A DNA stretch of 24,963 bases from Pyrodictiaceae archaeon (GTDB taxonomy: Archaea; Thermoproteota; Thermoprotei_A; Sulfolobales; Pyrodictiaceae): NCBI GenBank assembly GCA_026986935.1, contig JALSNP010000085.1, forward strand, positions 1 through 24,963, read 5' to 3'. This document shows, piece by piece, positions 15,764-23,090 of this stretch; position 1 is the stretch's first letter, and each line of letters starts with the position of its first letter. Under the pieces are notes generated by a model. It had not been told where the DNA came from. It saw nothing but the letters and a program-made list of their open reading frames with translations, and searched no databases. A program made the position numbers and the translations under genes.

Positions 15764-17857
15764 TTACCGGACTATGGCGTAGCACCCTAAGCTCTTTTCA
15801 TAGATTATTCCGTCGCGGCGCATAGTGCGTATGGCTTCGTCAACTATGTTTGATTCTATCCCCTCGCTTAGGGCTCTCTTCTGTATATCCCTGAGCCTCG
15901 CGCACCCTTCTTCGCTCTCTGATTCGAGTTGTTCTATAATCTCCATTATTCGTGTGAACTTCTCTTGTTTGCTTCGCGGCTTCCCTGTCATTATTATGTC
16001 TATGTCTATTTTGCCGCTCTCTATGTCGAGGCCCGCGCTTTCGAGGAAGGCTTTCATGAGCCTTATTGCGGCTTCGGCGTCCTCGGTAGTCACTTCGTTT
16101 CGTAAGGCCATTCGGGCATGGGCCTCTGCTAGTCTCACGAGTGCTTCGAGTTGACGTAGTGTTATAGGTATAGCTCCATCAGATGATTCTAGGCTCATTC
16201 TCCTCATTTGCACATAGAAGTCCTCTATTAATTTAATAGCATCACTTGTTAATCTTGGTCTCACGTAGCGGCGAGCATAGCTGATATATTTTTTCAGCAT
16301 TTCTGGCTCTATTTCTGGCTTCACTTTCTCTGTCTCCTTATGTACTTGTAGAATGTGGTGGGCTACTCTGCGGTCTTCGTCGGGATTAGGCTTATCCTTT
16401 AGTATGAATATGAGGTCGAAGCGAGATAGTATTGTGACTGGCAGGTTTATGTTATCGGCTAGGGTGCGATTGGTTAAGTATCTCCCAAATTTAGGGTTTC
16501 CAGCAGCTATTACTGTTGTTCTTGCGTTTAGTCTTGCAACTATTCCTGCTTTTGCAATGCTGACTGTTTGTTGCTCCATGGCTTCGTGGATAGCAACTCT
16601 ATCTTCGTCTCTCATTTTATCTATCTCGTCTATTGCTGCCACTCCCCCATCTGCTAGAACAAGTGCGCCAGCTTCTAGATAGTACTCTCCAGTGGTCTTA
16701 TCCCTTATAACTGCGGCTGTTAGGCCTGCCGCGGTTGCGCCTTTACCTGTGGTGTATATCCCTCTTGGGGCTATGCGGGCAACATATTGGAGCAACTGGC
16801 TCTTTGCTGTTCCAGGGTCGCCTACTATTAGTACGTGGATGTCTCCTCTTATCCTTGTACCGTCGGGTGTTACTTTGGGGACTCCTCCGAAGAGGGCTAG
16901 TGCGATAGCCTCCTTTATGTCCCAGTGCCCATAGATTGCAGGAGCTATGCTGGCTACTATCTTTTTGTGTATCCAGGGATCTCTCGCAAGCGTCTTTATG
17001 CGTTCCTCGTCTTCGCGTGTGATTATGACCTCTTCGAGGAGTTTCTGGGAAACCTCTAGGTGTATTGCATCTATATATAGGTCGTATATTGCTTTCCTCT
17101 TCGCCGAGTCCGGTCTGACTCGTACAACACCTACTATTGTTACACGGTCACCTGGCCTAGCGCTATCAACTAGTTCGTCTTGGAGAACAACCTCAATACT
17201 TCTCGGTAGCTGGCCTGGCGGTATCTCTTCGGGCCTCTCCTGTAGCACGATTCTTTGCCAGTCGATTAGCTTGGATTTCTCTGGTACTAATCGGAACGTA
17301 CCGCTAGCACTGCCGCATATTGGGCAGGCTGGTGGTTTTTCGAGCGTCTCGCCGACAAGCTCGCCTTCAGGGGGCCATTCGAATTCGTGGCATCCTTGGT
17401 CCCGGGTGCAGTGGATGAATACAGCCTTCGTTATCTTCTCCTTTATCGGGGTTGCTCTCACCAGTATTCCTTCAAGCATCACTAGCTTACCGATGTACTC
17501 GCTTCGGAGTTTTCTTAGAGGAAGAGTTCTAGGTAGTGATCTAACTCGTACATGGAATTTTCCGACGGATTCAGCGTACTCGGGGGCCTCTGACTCAACA
17601 AACTCTTTTAGTGCTTCGCTTGCCTGTCTTAGTACCTCATCGGGCATGTCTATTAATAGTCTAGCCAGTTTTGTATCGAATATGTAGAGATCATTATACT
17701 CTATTATCAGGCTTTTCTGACCCATTGTTATCATTTGGCGGACTCTGTCCCTATACTTGTAATTACCGGTGCGGTCACGGAAGCTTCTAAGGAATTCGAA
17801 GAACCTCTCCTTGGCATCTATTACTGATTCCTCGAGCATGCTTGGCATACTTTGCAC
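15764..17857 (-). CDS. mcm: Replicative helicase MCM
   Basis: The archaeal MCM hexamer is the 3'-to-5' helicase of the replication fork. The 697 residues contain an N-terminal domain with a C4 zinc site (C150, C156, C178, C181) and OB-fold. The AAA+ core follows with Walker A GDPGTAKS (346-353), Walker B AAIDEID (407-413), sensor 1 N454 (AAGNP) and the arginine finger LSRFD (477-481). A C-terminal winged-helix domain covers about 615-697. All key residues are intact and there is no intein. The start is GTG 17857 (MQSMPSMLEE); ATGs at 17848 and 17839 are possible alternatives. gins23 ends 51 nt upstream in the same direction, so the pair is likely one operon, as in Sulfolobus, with a possible extra TATA-like TATTATTTA in the gap. 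Confidence 0.97.
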   Translation of the reverse strand: MQSMPSMLEESVIDAKERFFEFLRSFRDRTGNYKYRDRVRQMITMGQKSLIIEYNDLYIFDTKLARLLIDMPDEVLRQASEALKEFVESEAPEYAESVGKFHVRVRSLPRTLPLRKLRSEYIGKLVMLEGILVRATPIKEKITKAVFIHCTRDQGCHEFEWPPEGELVGETLEKPPACPICGSASGTFRLVPEKSKLIDWQRIVLQERPEEIPPGQLPRSIEVVLQDELVDSARPGDRVTIVGVVRVRPDSAKRKAIYDLYIDAIHLEVSQKLLEEVIITREDEERIKTLARDPWIHKKIVASIAPAIYGHWDIKEAIALALFGGVPKVTPDGTRIRGDIHVLIVGDPGTAKSQLLQYVARIAPRGIYTTGKGATAAGLTAAVIRDKTTGEYYLEAGALVLADGGVAAIDEIDKMRDEDRVAIHEAMEQQTVSIAKAGIVARLNARTTVIAAGNPKFGRYLTNRTLADNINLPVTILSRFDLIFILKDKPNPDEDRRVAHHILQVHKETEKVKPEIEPEMLKKYISYARRYVRPRLTSDAIKLIEDFYVQMRRMSLESSDGAIPITLRQLEALVRLAEAHARMALRNEVTTEDAEAAIRLMKAFLESAGLDIESGKIDIDIIMTGKPRSKQEKFTRIMEIIEQLESESEEGCARLRDIQKRALSEGIESNIVDEAIRTMRRDGIIYEKSLGCYAIVR

Positions 17858-17908
17858 GGCTTATGTGCCCCTCTGATAGAGTCGTGTAAATAATACCCTT
17901 TATCTTGT

Positions 17909-18496
17909 TCACGGCTCGTCGTTATCTCCGAAGCGCTGGTGTCTGGGCAGCACTTTTTCTTTCCATTTCCTTAGAACGGTGTTGAGATGGGATAATAGGG
18001 TGGCTTCCTCCGGGGCTAGTCTCGATGATAGCTCAGCTATAGTGGTTGGGCTTCTTAGGCTTTGTAGTATCATTGTGAGTCTCTTATCGATAATGTCTAC
18101 TAGGTATTGCATCATTTTCTGGCTTTCTTCGAAAAGTGCTGGATTTAGTTCTTTTCGCGCTCTCTCCTCTAGATCCTGTATAACTGTTTTAGCCTCTTGG
18201 TAGAAGTACTGGGGTAGTGGCTCTAAATCGGATGGTGTTTTTGCGCTTATCACGGAGAAGTGTAGTCTTGCTATGTCTTCAAGCGATATAGGTGTTTCGA
18301 TGAGCTTGGCCATATCTTTTGAAGCTAATTGTCTTGCAAGCCAATATGGTAGCTCTGTCTCTACCCCTTTTTTCAACTCTACCTTAAGCCCGTCAATTTC
18401 TATAGTATCTGCGTCTCTTATTATCATTGTACGCACAGGTCTAAGCATATACTCTAGCTCCACTAGTTCAAGCATGATATCGAGTCTTGATTCCAC
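17909..18496 (-). CDS. gins23: GINS complex subunit Gins23
   Basis: GINS links MCM to primase and Cdc45/GAN at the fork. The 195-residue protein has a short N-terminal B-type beta domain (about 22-66, DTIEIDGLKVELKKGVETEL then PYWLARQLASKDMAKLIE) followed by a helical A domain (about 68-195). The B-then-A order is that of the Psf2/Psf3 class, hence Gins23 rather than Gins15/51. GTG 18496 is the first start in the frame that keeps the conserved N-terminal helix (LELVELEYML). It lies directly upstream of mcm on the same strand. It is divergent from rfcS, with 87 nt between the two starts, so the clamp loader and helicase-GINS operons share one promoter region. The B-domain assignment is by pattern only. 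Confidence 0.88.
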   Translation of the reverse strand: MESRLDIMLELVELEYMLRPVRTMIIRDADTIEIDGLKVELKKGVETELPYWLARQLASKDMAKLIETPISLEDIARLHFSVISAKTPSDLEPLPQYFYQEAKTVIQDLEERARKELNPALFEESQKMMQYLVDIIDKRLTMILQSLRSPTTIAELSSRLAPEEATLLSHLNTVLRKWKEKVLPRHQRFGDNDEP

Positions 18497-18552
18497 CTAG
18501 CAACCCCTTAGTATTGATTCTCAGGACTCGTTGCCCTAAAATAGGCGTTAGG

Positions 18553-18560
18553 TAATATTA
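18553..18560 (+). promoter_or_regulatory. TATA box for rfcS
   Basis: TAATATTA is centred about 27 nt before TTG 18584 in the 87-nt gap shared with the divergent gins23-mcm operon. Its spacing predicts a transcript that starts at or beside the TTG codon. Confidence 0.5.
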
Positions 18561-18583
18561 GCTCTAATTCGGGCTGGTAACCC

Positions 18584-19564
18584 TTGTCAAGTATTGCGGA
18601 GCTTCTATGGGCTGAGAAGTACAGACCACGTTCGCTCGATGATATTGTTAACCAGGAGGAGATAGTTAAGAGGCTTAAGAAGTTTGTTGAAGAGAAGAAT
18701 ATGCCTCATCTCTTATTCGTTGGTCCTCCGGGTACTGGGAAGACCACGGCTGCGCACGCGTTGGCTCATGATCTGTATGGGGAAAATTATTTACAATACA
18801 TGCTAGAACTTAATGCAAGCGATGAGCGTGGAATTGACACTATTAGGACCAAGGTAAAGGAATTTGCTAGAAGCCGTACGCCGCCGGGGATACCGTTTAA
18901 GATAGTATTGCTTGATGAGGCCGACAACATGACAGCTGATGCTCAGCAAGCGTTACGCCGCCTCATGGAGATGTATACGACTAGTACGCGGTTTATACTG
19001 ATCGCGAACTTTCCGAGCAAGATCATAGAGCCCATACAGTCCAGGTGTGCTCTTTTCAGATTCACGCCGTTGAAGAAGGAGGATGTTATAGCTAGGTTGA
19101 AGTGGATATGTGAGCAGGAAAAGTGCAAGTATACCGAGGAGGGGCTTGAGACAATCTACGAGATAAGCGAGGGCGATATGCGTAGAGCTATTAATGTTTT
19201 ACAAGCTGCTGCAGCTATTGGAACAGTTACGCCAGAAATAGTCTACAAAGTTGTTGGCCTTGCTCATCCACGTGAAATAAGAGAGATGATAAAACTCGCG
19301 CTTGATGGGCAATTCCAAAGGGCTAGGGATCAGCTGCGCCAGCTCATGATAAATTACGGGTTAAGCGGAGTAGACGTGATTAAGCAGATTCATAGAGAGT
19401 TGTTCAGCCAGGAGCTCAAGATACCGGAGGAGCTACGTATAATGATAGCTGACTACGCGGGTGAGATACAATTCCGCCTCGTGGAGGGCGCTGATGACGA
19501 GATCCAGCTTAACGCATTTCTAGCTTGGCTTACACTGCTCGGCCAAAAGATGCGAGGATCGTAG
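18584..19564 (+). CDS. rfcS: Replication factor C small subunit
   Basis: RFC-S forms, with one RFC-L, the pentamer that loads PCNA onto primed DNA. The 326-residue AAA+ protein has the RFC box near residues 8-17 (LWAEKYRPRS), Walker A GPPGTGKT (47-54), the DEAD-type Walker B LLDEADNM (109-116), sensor 1 ANFPSKI (141-147) and the SRC arginine-finger motif (153-155). It has the standard archaeal length and no intein. The start is TTG 18584, the only choice that keeps the N-terminal SSIAELLWAEKYRP typical of crenarchaeal RFC-S. A TATA box lies 27 nt upstream. rfcL follows 33 nt downstream in the same direction. Confidence 0.97.
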   Translation: MSSIAELLWAEKYRPRSLDDIVNQEEIVKRLKKFVEEKNMPHLLFVGPPGTGKTTAAHALAHDLYGENYLQYMLELNASDERGIDTIRTKVKEFARSRTPPGIPFKIVLLDEADNMTADAQQALRRLMEMYTTSTRFILIANFPSKIIEPIQSRCALFRFTPLKKEDVIARLKWICEQEKCKYTEEGLETIYEISEGDMRRAINVLQAAAAIGTVTPEIVYKVVGLAHPREIREMIKLALDGQFQRARDQLRQLMINYGLSGVDVIKQIHRELFSQELKIPEELRIMIADYAGEIQFRLVEGADDEIQLNAFLAWLTLLGQKMRGS

Positions 19565-19597
19565 CCCCTTTCTTAGCACAATATTGGGGGAATTGTT

Positions 19598-21031
19598 TTG
19601 AATAAAAATATCCCATGGGTTATAAAGTATAGGCCAAGGCGAGTATCCGATGTAGTTAACCAAGACCAGGCTAAGGAGAAGTTCATACCCTGGCTTCGCC
19701 AGTGGCTTCAGAACCGTGTCCCAGAGAAAAAAGCAGCTCTATTCTATGGCCCAGCAGGTGTTGGTAAGACAAGCCTAGTTGAAGCGGCTGCGCATGAGTA
19801 CGGGCTAGAATTAATAGAGATGAATGCATCCGATTTCCGGAGAAAAGAGGATATAGAGAGAATAGCTAAGATCGCTGCGACCCAGATGAGCCTGTTCGGT
19901 AAGCGGAAGATAATTCTCTTAGATGAAGTAGATGGTATCTCAGGTTCAGCGGATAAGGGTGGACTAGATGCCATACTTGAGCTTATTAAAGTAACTAGGC
20001 ACCCGATAGTGATGACAGCTAATGACCCCTGGGATCAAAAGCTACGCCCTCTCCGCGACGCTTCCCTCATGATCCCGTTCAATAGGCTTAGTGAGCGCTA
20101 TGTAGTACAGGTGCTTAAGAGAATATGTGCCGCCGAGAAGCTTGAATGCGAAGACGCTGCATTAAAGTATATTGCTCAGCGCTCAGAGGGTGATCTAAGA
20201 TCAGCTATTAATGATCTACAAGCTATAGCAGAGGGTTATGGAAGAGTAACCCTAGATATAGTTAAAGCTGTTGTAGTCTCTAGGGATAGGCAATATAGCC
20301 CGTGGGAAATGCTTCGAAACCTCTTTATGTCAAAATATGCTTGGCAAGCAAAACGTGCAGTCACCCACACGGATCTTGACTACGATACAGTGCTCCAATG
20401 GATTAATGAGAATATTCCAAACCAGTATACAGACCCAGAGGATGTCTGGAGAGCGTATGAGTCACTATCAAGAGCTGATATATACCTTGGTAGAATAAAA
20501 CGTAGCCTATCTTGGGATCTTTTATCATATGTCTTTGACCTAGCTGGTCCCGGTGTAGCACTTGCTAGGAAAAAGAGCAAATTCCGCTGGGCGAAATACT
20601 CGTTTCCTCAAAAAATCATGCTACTCGCTAAGACAAAGGAAATGCGTGAGATCAGAGAAGCTCTCGCAGAAACCATTAGTAAGCGTATACATGCTTCGAA
20701 AAGCACTGTTAAGCGCGATGTAATCCCGTTTTTGATGATAATATTCCGGGAAAGACCAGATTATGCAGCGAGAATAGCTATAGGATATAACCTAACGGAT
20801 AATATGATAAAGTATCTTGCTGGCCCTACTTACTCGAAGATTAAAGAGCATATGAATTTGCTATTATTGCGCATGGAGAAACCAGCACTAGCATCAGAAG
20901 AGAGTAGCTCGGGTGCAAAGGAATCAGTAACAGCTCGGGCAGCACCATCTCCGTCGTCTAAGAAAAAAGCTACTCGTAGAGCAAGCAGACGTAGAAGAAG
21001 GGGAGGAACTCAATCAACTCTCCCAATTTAG
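19598..21031 (+). CDS. rfcL: Replication factor C large subunit
   Basis: This is the unique clamp-loader subunit, 477 residues. An RFC box (IKYRPRRVSDVVNQ, about 9-22), Walker A GPAGVGKT (51-58) and Walker B LLDEVD (107-112) are present. After the AAA+ part and a helical collar comes a Ser/Ala-rich and then strongly basic tail (about 440-471). The protein ends in QSTLPI (472-477), where archaeal RFC-L usually has a PCNA-binding PIP box Q-x-x-L-x-x-F-F. Here the Q-x-x-L half is present and the aromatic half is missing. The start is TTG 19598, with GGGGGAA just upstream. It follows rfcS by 33 nt. Its last 18 nt overlap the convergent moaC gene, which could explain why the tail is short. Confidence 0.95.
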   Translation: MNKNIPWVIKYRPRRVSDVVNQDQAKEKFIPWLRQWLQNRVPEKKAALFYGPAGVGKTSLVEAAAHEYGLELIEMNASDFRRKEDIERIAKIAATQMSLFGKRKIILLDEVDGISGSADKGGLDAILELIKVTRHPIVMTANDPWDQKLRPLRDASLMIPFNRLSERYVVQVLKRICAAEKLECEDAALKYIAQRSEGDLRSAINDLQAIAEGYGRVTLDIVKAVVVSRDRQYSPWEMLRNLFMSKYAWQAKRAVTHTDLDYDTVLQWINENIPNQYTDPEDVWRAYESLSRADIYLGRIKRSLSWDLLSYVFDLAGPGVALARKKSKFRWAKYSFPQKIMLLAKTKEMREIREALAETISKRIHASKSTVKRDVIPFLMIIFRERPDYAARIAIGYNLTDNMIKYLAGPTYSKIKEHMNLLLLRMEKPALASEESSSGAKESVTARAAPSPSSKKKATRRASRRRRRGGTQSTLPI

Positions 21032-21472
21032 TGGCTTCTTGACCTTGTTTTGAACTATGACTGACTCTATCCTAGTGAAAGGATATAGGCCCTTTTCGTC
21101 TTTTTCGTACTTCTTAACCATATCCCATATATTGAGAAGCGCTATTGTAACAGCTGTTAGGGCCTCCATTTCAACCCCTGTTCGTGCTATAGCTTTTACT
21201 ACAGCTTTGCACCCAACATGTTCATCATCTTCTATAAAGCAATCTATATTTACATTGGTTATCTCTATTGGGTGGCACATTGGGAGCAGGCTTGGAGTTT
21301 TCTTAGCAGCTAGTATGCCAGCTATACTGGCTACTTGTAGTGGGTCTCCTTTCTCTACTTTTCCCTCTCTAATCAGTCTAATAGTCTCTCTACGTAGCTT
21401 TATTCTCCCGTAGGCGGTTGCCTCCCTGTAAATAGTCTCTTTTCTTGTTATATCAATCATTCTGGGCCGCAT
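21014..21472 (-). CDS. moaC: Cyclic pyranopterin monophosphate synthase
   Basis: MoaC, with MoaA, makes cPMP, the first stable intermediate of molybdopterin (Mo/W cofactor) synthesis. The 152-residue protein carries the LLPMCHPI motif, the block ARTGVEMEALTAVTIALLNIWDM, and the catalytic-region aspartate and lysine in DMVKKYEKDEKG. Length and spacing match the family. ATG 21472 (MRPRMIDIT) is the natural start. A TATA-like TTATCATATA (complement of 21490-21499) lies about 22 nt upstream and points to a leaderless transcript, although the gene also follows the small winged-helix gene by only 41 nt. No other mo-genes are in the window. The 3' end overlaps rfcL by 18 nt, tail to tail. Confidence 0.94.
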   Translation of the reverse strand: MRPRMIDITRKETIYREATAYGRIKLRRETIRLIREGKVEKGDPLQVASIAGILAAKKTPSLLPMCHPIEITNVNIDCFIEDDEHVGCKAVVKAIARTGVEMEALTAVTIALLNIWDMVKKYEKDEKGLYPFTRIESVIVQNKVKKPLNWES

Positions 21473-21489
21473 CGCCTAGGCCCGAGTAC

Positions 21490-21499
21490 TATATGATAA
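21490..21499 (-). promoter_or_regulatory. Possible TATA box for moaC
   Basis: On the minus strand TTATCATATA lies about 22 nt before the moaC ATG, in the 41-nt gap after the winged-helix gene. The position suits a separate leaderless moaC transcript. The sequence is only a moderate match. Confidence 0.3.
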
Positions 21500-21513
21500 G
21501 CCTTAGAGAGGCA

Positions 21514-21792
21514 CTATATTTCTCTGAGCGCGTGTAATAGTTCTAAAATTATAGGTACTTTAGGATTATCAAATCTAAGGCTAAAGTATCTAACCCGTCC
21601 TATTTTCTCCTCCTCTATGAGCCCGAGTTGTTTGAGTTCTTGAAGATGTTTTTCTAAAAGCTTGTGATGAAGTCCAGTATACTTTAAAAGACGTGTAATA
21701 TTTAGTTGACCGTACTCTGCTAGGAGCAGGAGAATCTTCGTCTTCCCACGGCTACCCAGTATGGTTTGTACCAAATCGTCGCTATGACTCAT
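21514..21792 (-). CDS. Small winged-helix (ArsR-like) transcriptional regulator
   Basis: This 92-residue protein consists almost wholly of a winged helix-turn-helix: LGSRGKTKILLLLAEYGQ (about 12-29), NITRLLKYTGLHHKLLEKHLQELKQLGLIEEEKIG (about 30-64) with the recognition helix near 43-56, then the wing RVRYFSLR (66-73). This layout fits the ArsR/MarR-like archaeal regulators. There is no effector domain and no metal-binding cysteines, so it does not look like a metal sensor. Its ATG at 21792 is two bases after the orc1/cdc6 stop codon. AGGAGG (complement of 21805-21810) inside the end of orc1 serves as ribosome binding site, so the two genes are translationally coupled. The target is unknown. 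Confidence 0.8.
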   Translation of the reverse strand: MSHSDDLVQTILGSRGKTKILLLLAEYGQLNITRLLKYTGLHHKLLEKHLQELKQLGLIEEEKIGRVRYFSLRFDNPKVPIILELLHALREI

Positions 21793-21794
21793 TG

Positions 21795-23033
21795 CTATAT
21801 TCTTCCTCCTTTCATGTACTCTATTAGTTCTGATATGTATTTCTCTAGATGGTCGAGGGGGCCTATGCTTATGCCTATGAGTGTGCTCTTGCCCCTATAC
21901 CCCTTTCCTGATACACGTGCTTCTATAATTCCTCTCTTCTTCAAGTCCATTATGTATTCGTAGACCTGTGTGTGCCTCCTAGGAGCTTCTCCAAGCTCCT
22001 CACATATTCTCTGATACTCCGCTTCAACCTCTCCTATTCTTACATAAGGCTCTGAAGTAGCTCTTAGGACTCTCACTATAGCTAGTAGTAGCAACATCTC
22101 GTGTAGTGGAAGATGTTTTATCACATCATTAACCATTATTGATAGATTCGGGTTTGTTTTAGTAAAGGCTTTTCGCACATGCTCTATTGTTAACATAGGT
22201 GAGCCGTCATTATCCGCCTCATTACCAGCTAGTAGTAGTATCTCCAATGCTAGTCGTGCATTCCCGCTTCCACCGGTATCGACGCCTACGAGCTCAGCTA
22301 TATACCTAAGCACATCGTCACCAATAGTTCCTTCATAGAATGCTTCACTACTTCTATATTTTAGTATATCGTAAAGCTCGTTGCTAGTATAAGGCTTAAA
22401 GTGTATAACGTTTCTGATTAAGTAGCTTTCAGTAGCTGTATCGAGCCTACTTAGGCTTGTTAACCCCCTGGTTATGAATATAAAGCTTATGCGTTTAGTT
22501 AGCTCTGGATGCTCGTCATACGTTCTTACGAGGAAGTAAACAGCATCGTTCCCAGCAACTTCTATGAAGTAATCGAACTCATCCAGTGTTATAATTGCAT
22601 ATATATTTTTATTCTCTAGCTGTTTTAATATCAGTTGATACATCTCCTGGGCTGAGAGCCCACGAGGCGGTATTGGTATCCTTAACTGCCTAGCTATTTC
22701 CTGTACTACGAGGTAGAGCGTTCTATCCCTATGGCAGTTCACGTGGACATACTCCATCTTTATACCGCGCTGTCTGGCAAGAAGCTTAAAATCCTGGCCG
22801 AATCTCCTTGCTGTAACACTTTTCCCCGTCCCTATGCTCCCTACGAGGAGCACTCGTTGGGATATCGTTCCAGGCTCAAGTAATACTGGCCTAAAGTATG
22901 TCGCTAGGGACTTCAACTGATCCTCTCGATGCGGTAGATATGGTGGAACATACTCTGGGTATAGTTTCTCTCTGCTTTTGAACACAGAAGGCCTCTCTAG
23001 TACACTTTCAATCAAGTCACGAGTTGATGGCAT
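21795..23033 (-). CDS. cdc6: Orc1/Cdc6-type replication initiator
   Basis: Archaeal Orc1/Cdc6 proteins bind origins and recruit MCM. The 412-residue chain has Walker A GSIGTGKS (65-72), Walker B IITLDEFD (147-154), a sensor-2 arginine in GGSGNARLAL (R260) and a C-terminal winged helix (about 300-385, with the SGKGYRGKSTLIGI wing). At the sensor-1 position the sequence reads SFIFITRGLTSL, not the usual I-S-N-D type, so the family member is diverged and resembles the Aeropyrum ORC2 group more than Orc1-1 from memory. ATG 23033 has a TATA-like TAATAC about 30-37 nt upstream. The short gap before it (57 nt) shows no clear origin-recognition box. A regulator gene is coupled downstream. Confidence 0.9.
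   Translation of the reverse strand: MPSTRDLIESVLERPSVFKSREKLYPEYVPPYLPHREDQLKSLATYFRPVLLEPGTISQRVLLVGSIGTGKSVTARRFGQDFKLLARQRGIKMEYVHVNCHRDRTLYLVVQEIARQLRIPIPPRGLSAQEMYQLILKQLENKNIYAIITLDEFDYFIEVAGNDAVYFLVRTYDEHPELTKRISFIFITRGLTSLSRLDTATESYLIRNVIHFKPYTSNELYDILKYRSSEAFYEGTIGDDVLRYIAELVGVDTGGSGNARLALEILLLAGNEADNDGSPMLTIEHVRKAFTKTNPNLSIMVNDVIKHLPLHEMLLLLAIVRVLRATSEPYVRIGEVEAEYQRICEELGEAPRRHTQVYEYIMDLKKRGIIEARVSGKGYRGKSTLIGISIGPLDHLEKYISELIEYMKGGRI
21805..21810 (-). promoter_or_regulatory. Ribosome binding site of the winged-helix gene inside orc1/cdc6
   Basis: AGGAGG on the minus strand lies 12 nt before the regulator ATG and within the last codons of orc1/cdc6. It supports translation of both proteins from one mRNA. 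Confidence 0.55.
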
Positions 23034-23090
23034 AGTTTCGGTCTACCCATGAAAAGGGTCTCGTGTATTACGTTTTTCTGTTTTCCTCTT

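Noticed and set aside
16947..17687. A 246-residue plus-strand open frame opposite mcm (and similar ones at 15825, 16353 and 16692)
   Set aside because: Serine-rich, low-complexity translation with no domain. It is the mirror of MCM codons.
11344..21031. Inteins in polB, mcm or rfc, which are common in hyperthermophilic archaea
   Set aside because: All P-loop and polymerase motifs are contiguous, and protein lengths are those of intein-free family members.
23034..23090. Possible origin-recognition box upstream of orc1/cdc6 (GAGGAAAAC and AAAACG on the minus strand)
   Set aside because: Only a loose resemblance to the mini-ORB core, with no inverted pair, no repeats and no AT-rich unwinding element. 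The same holds for 23670-23771.
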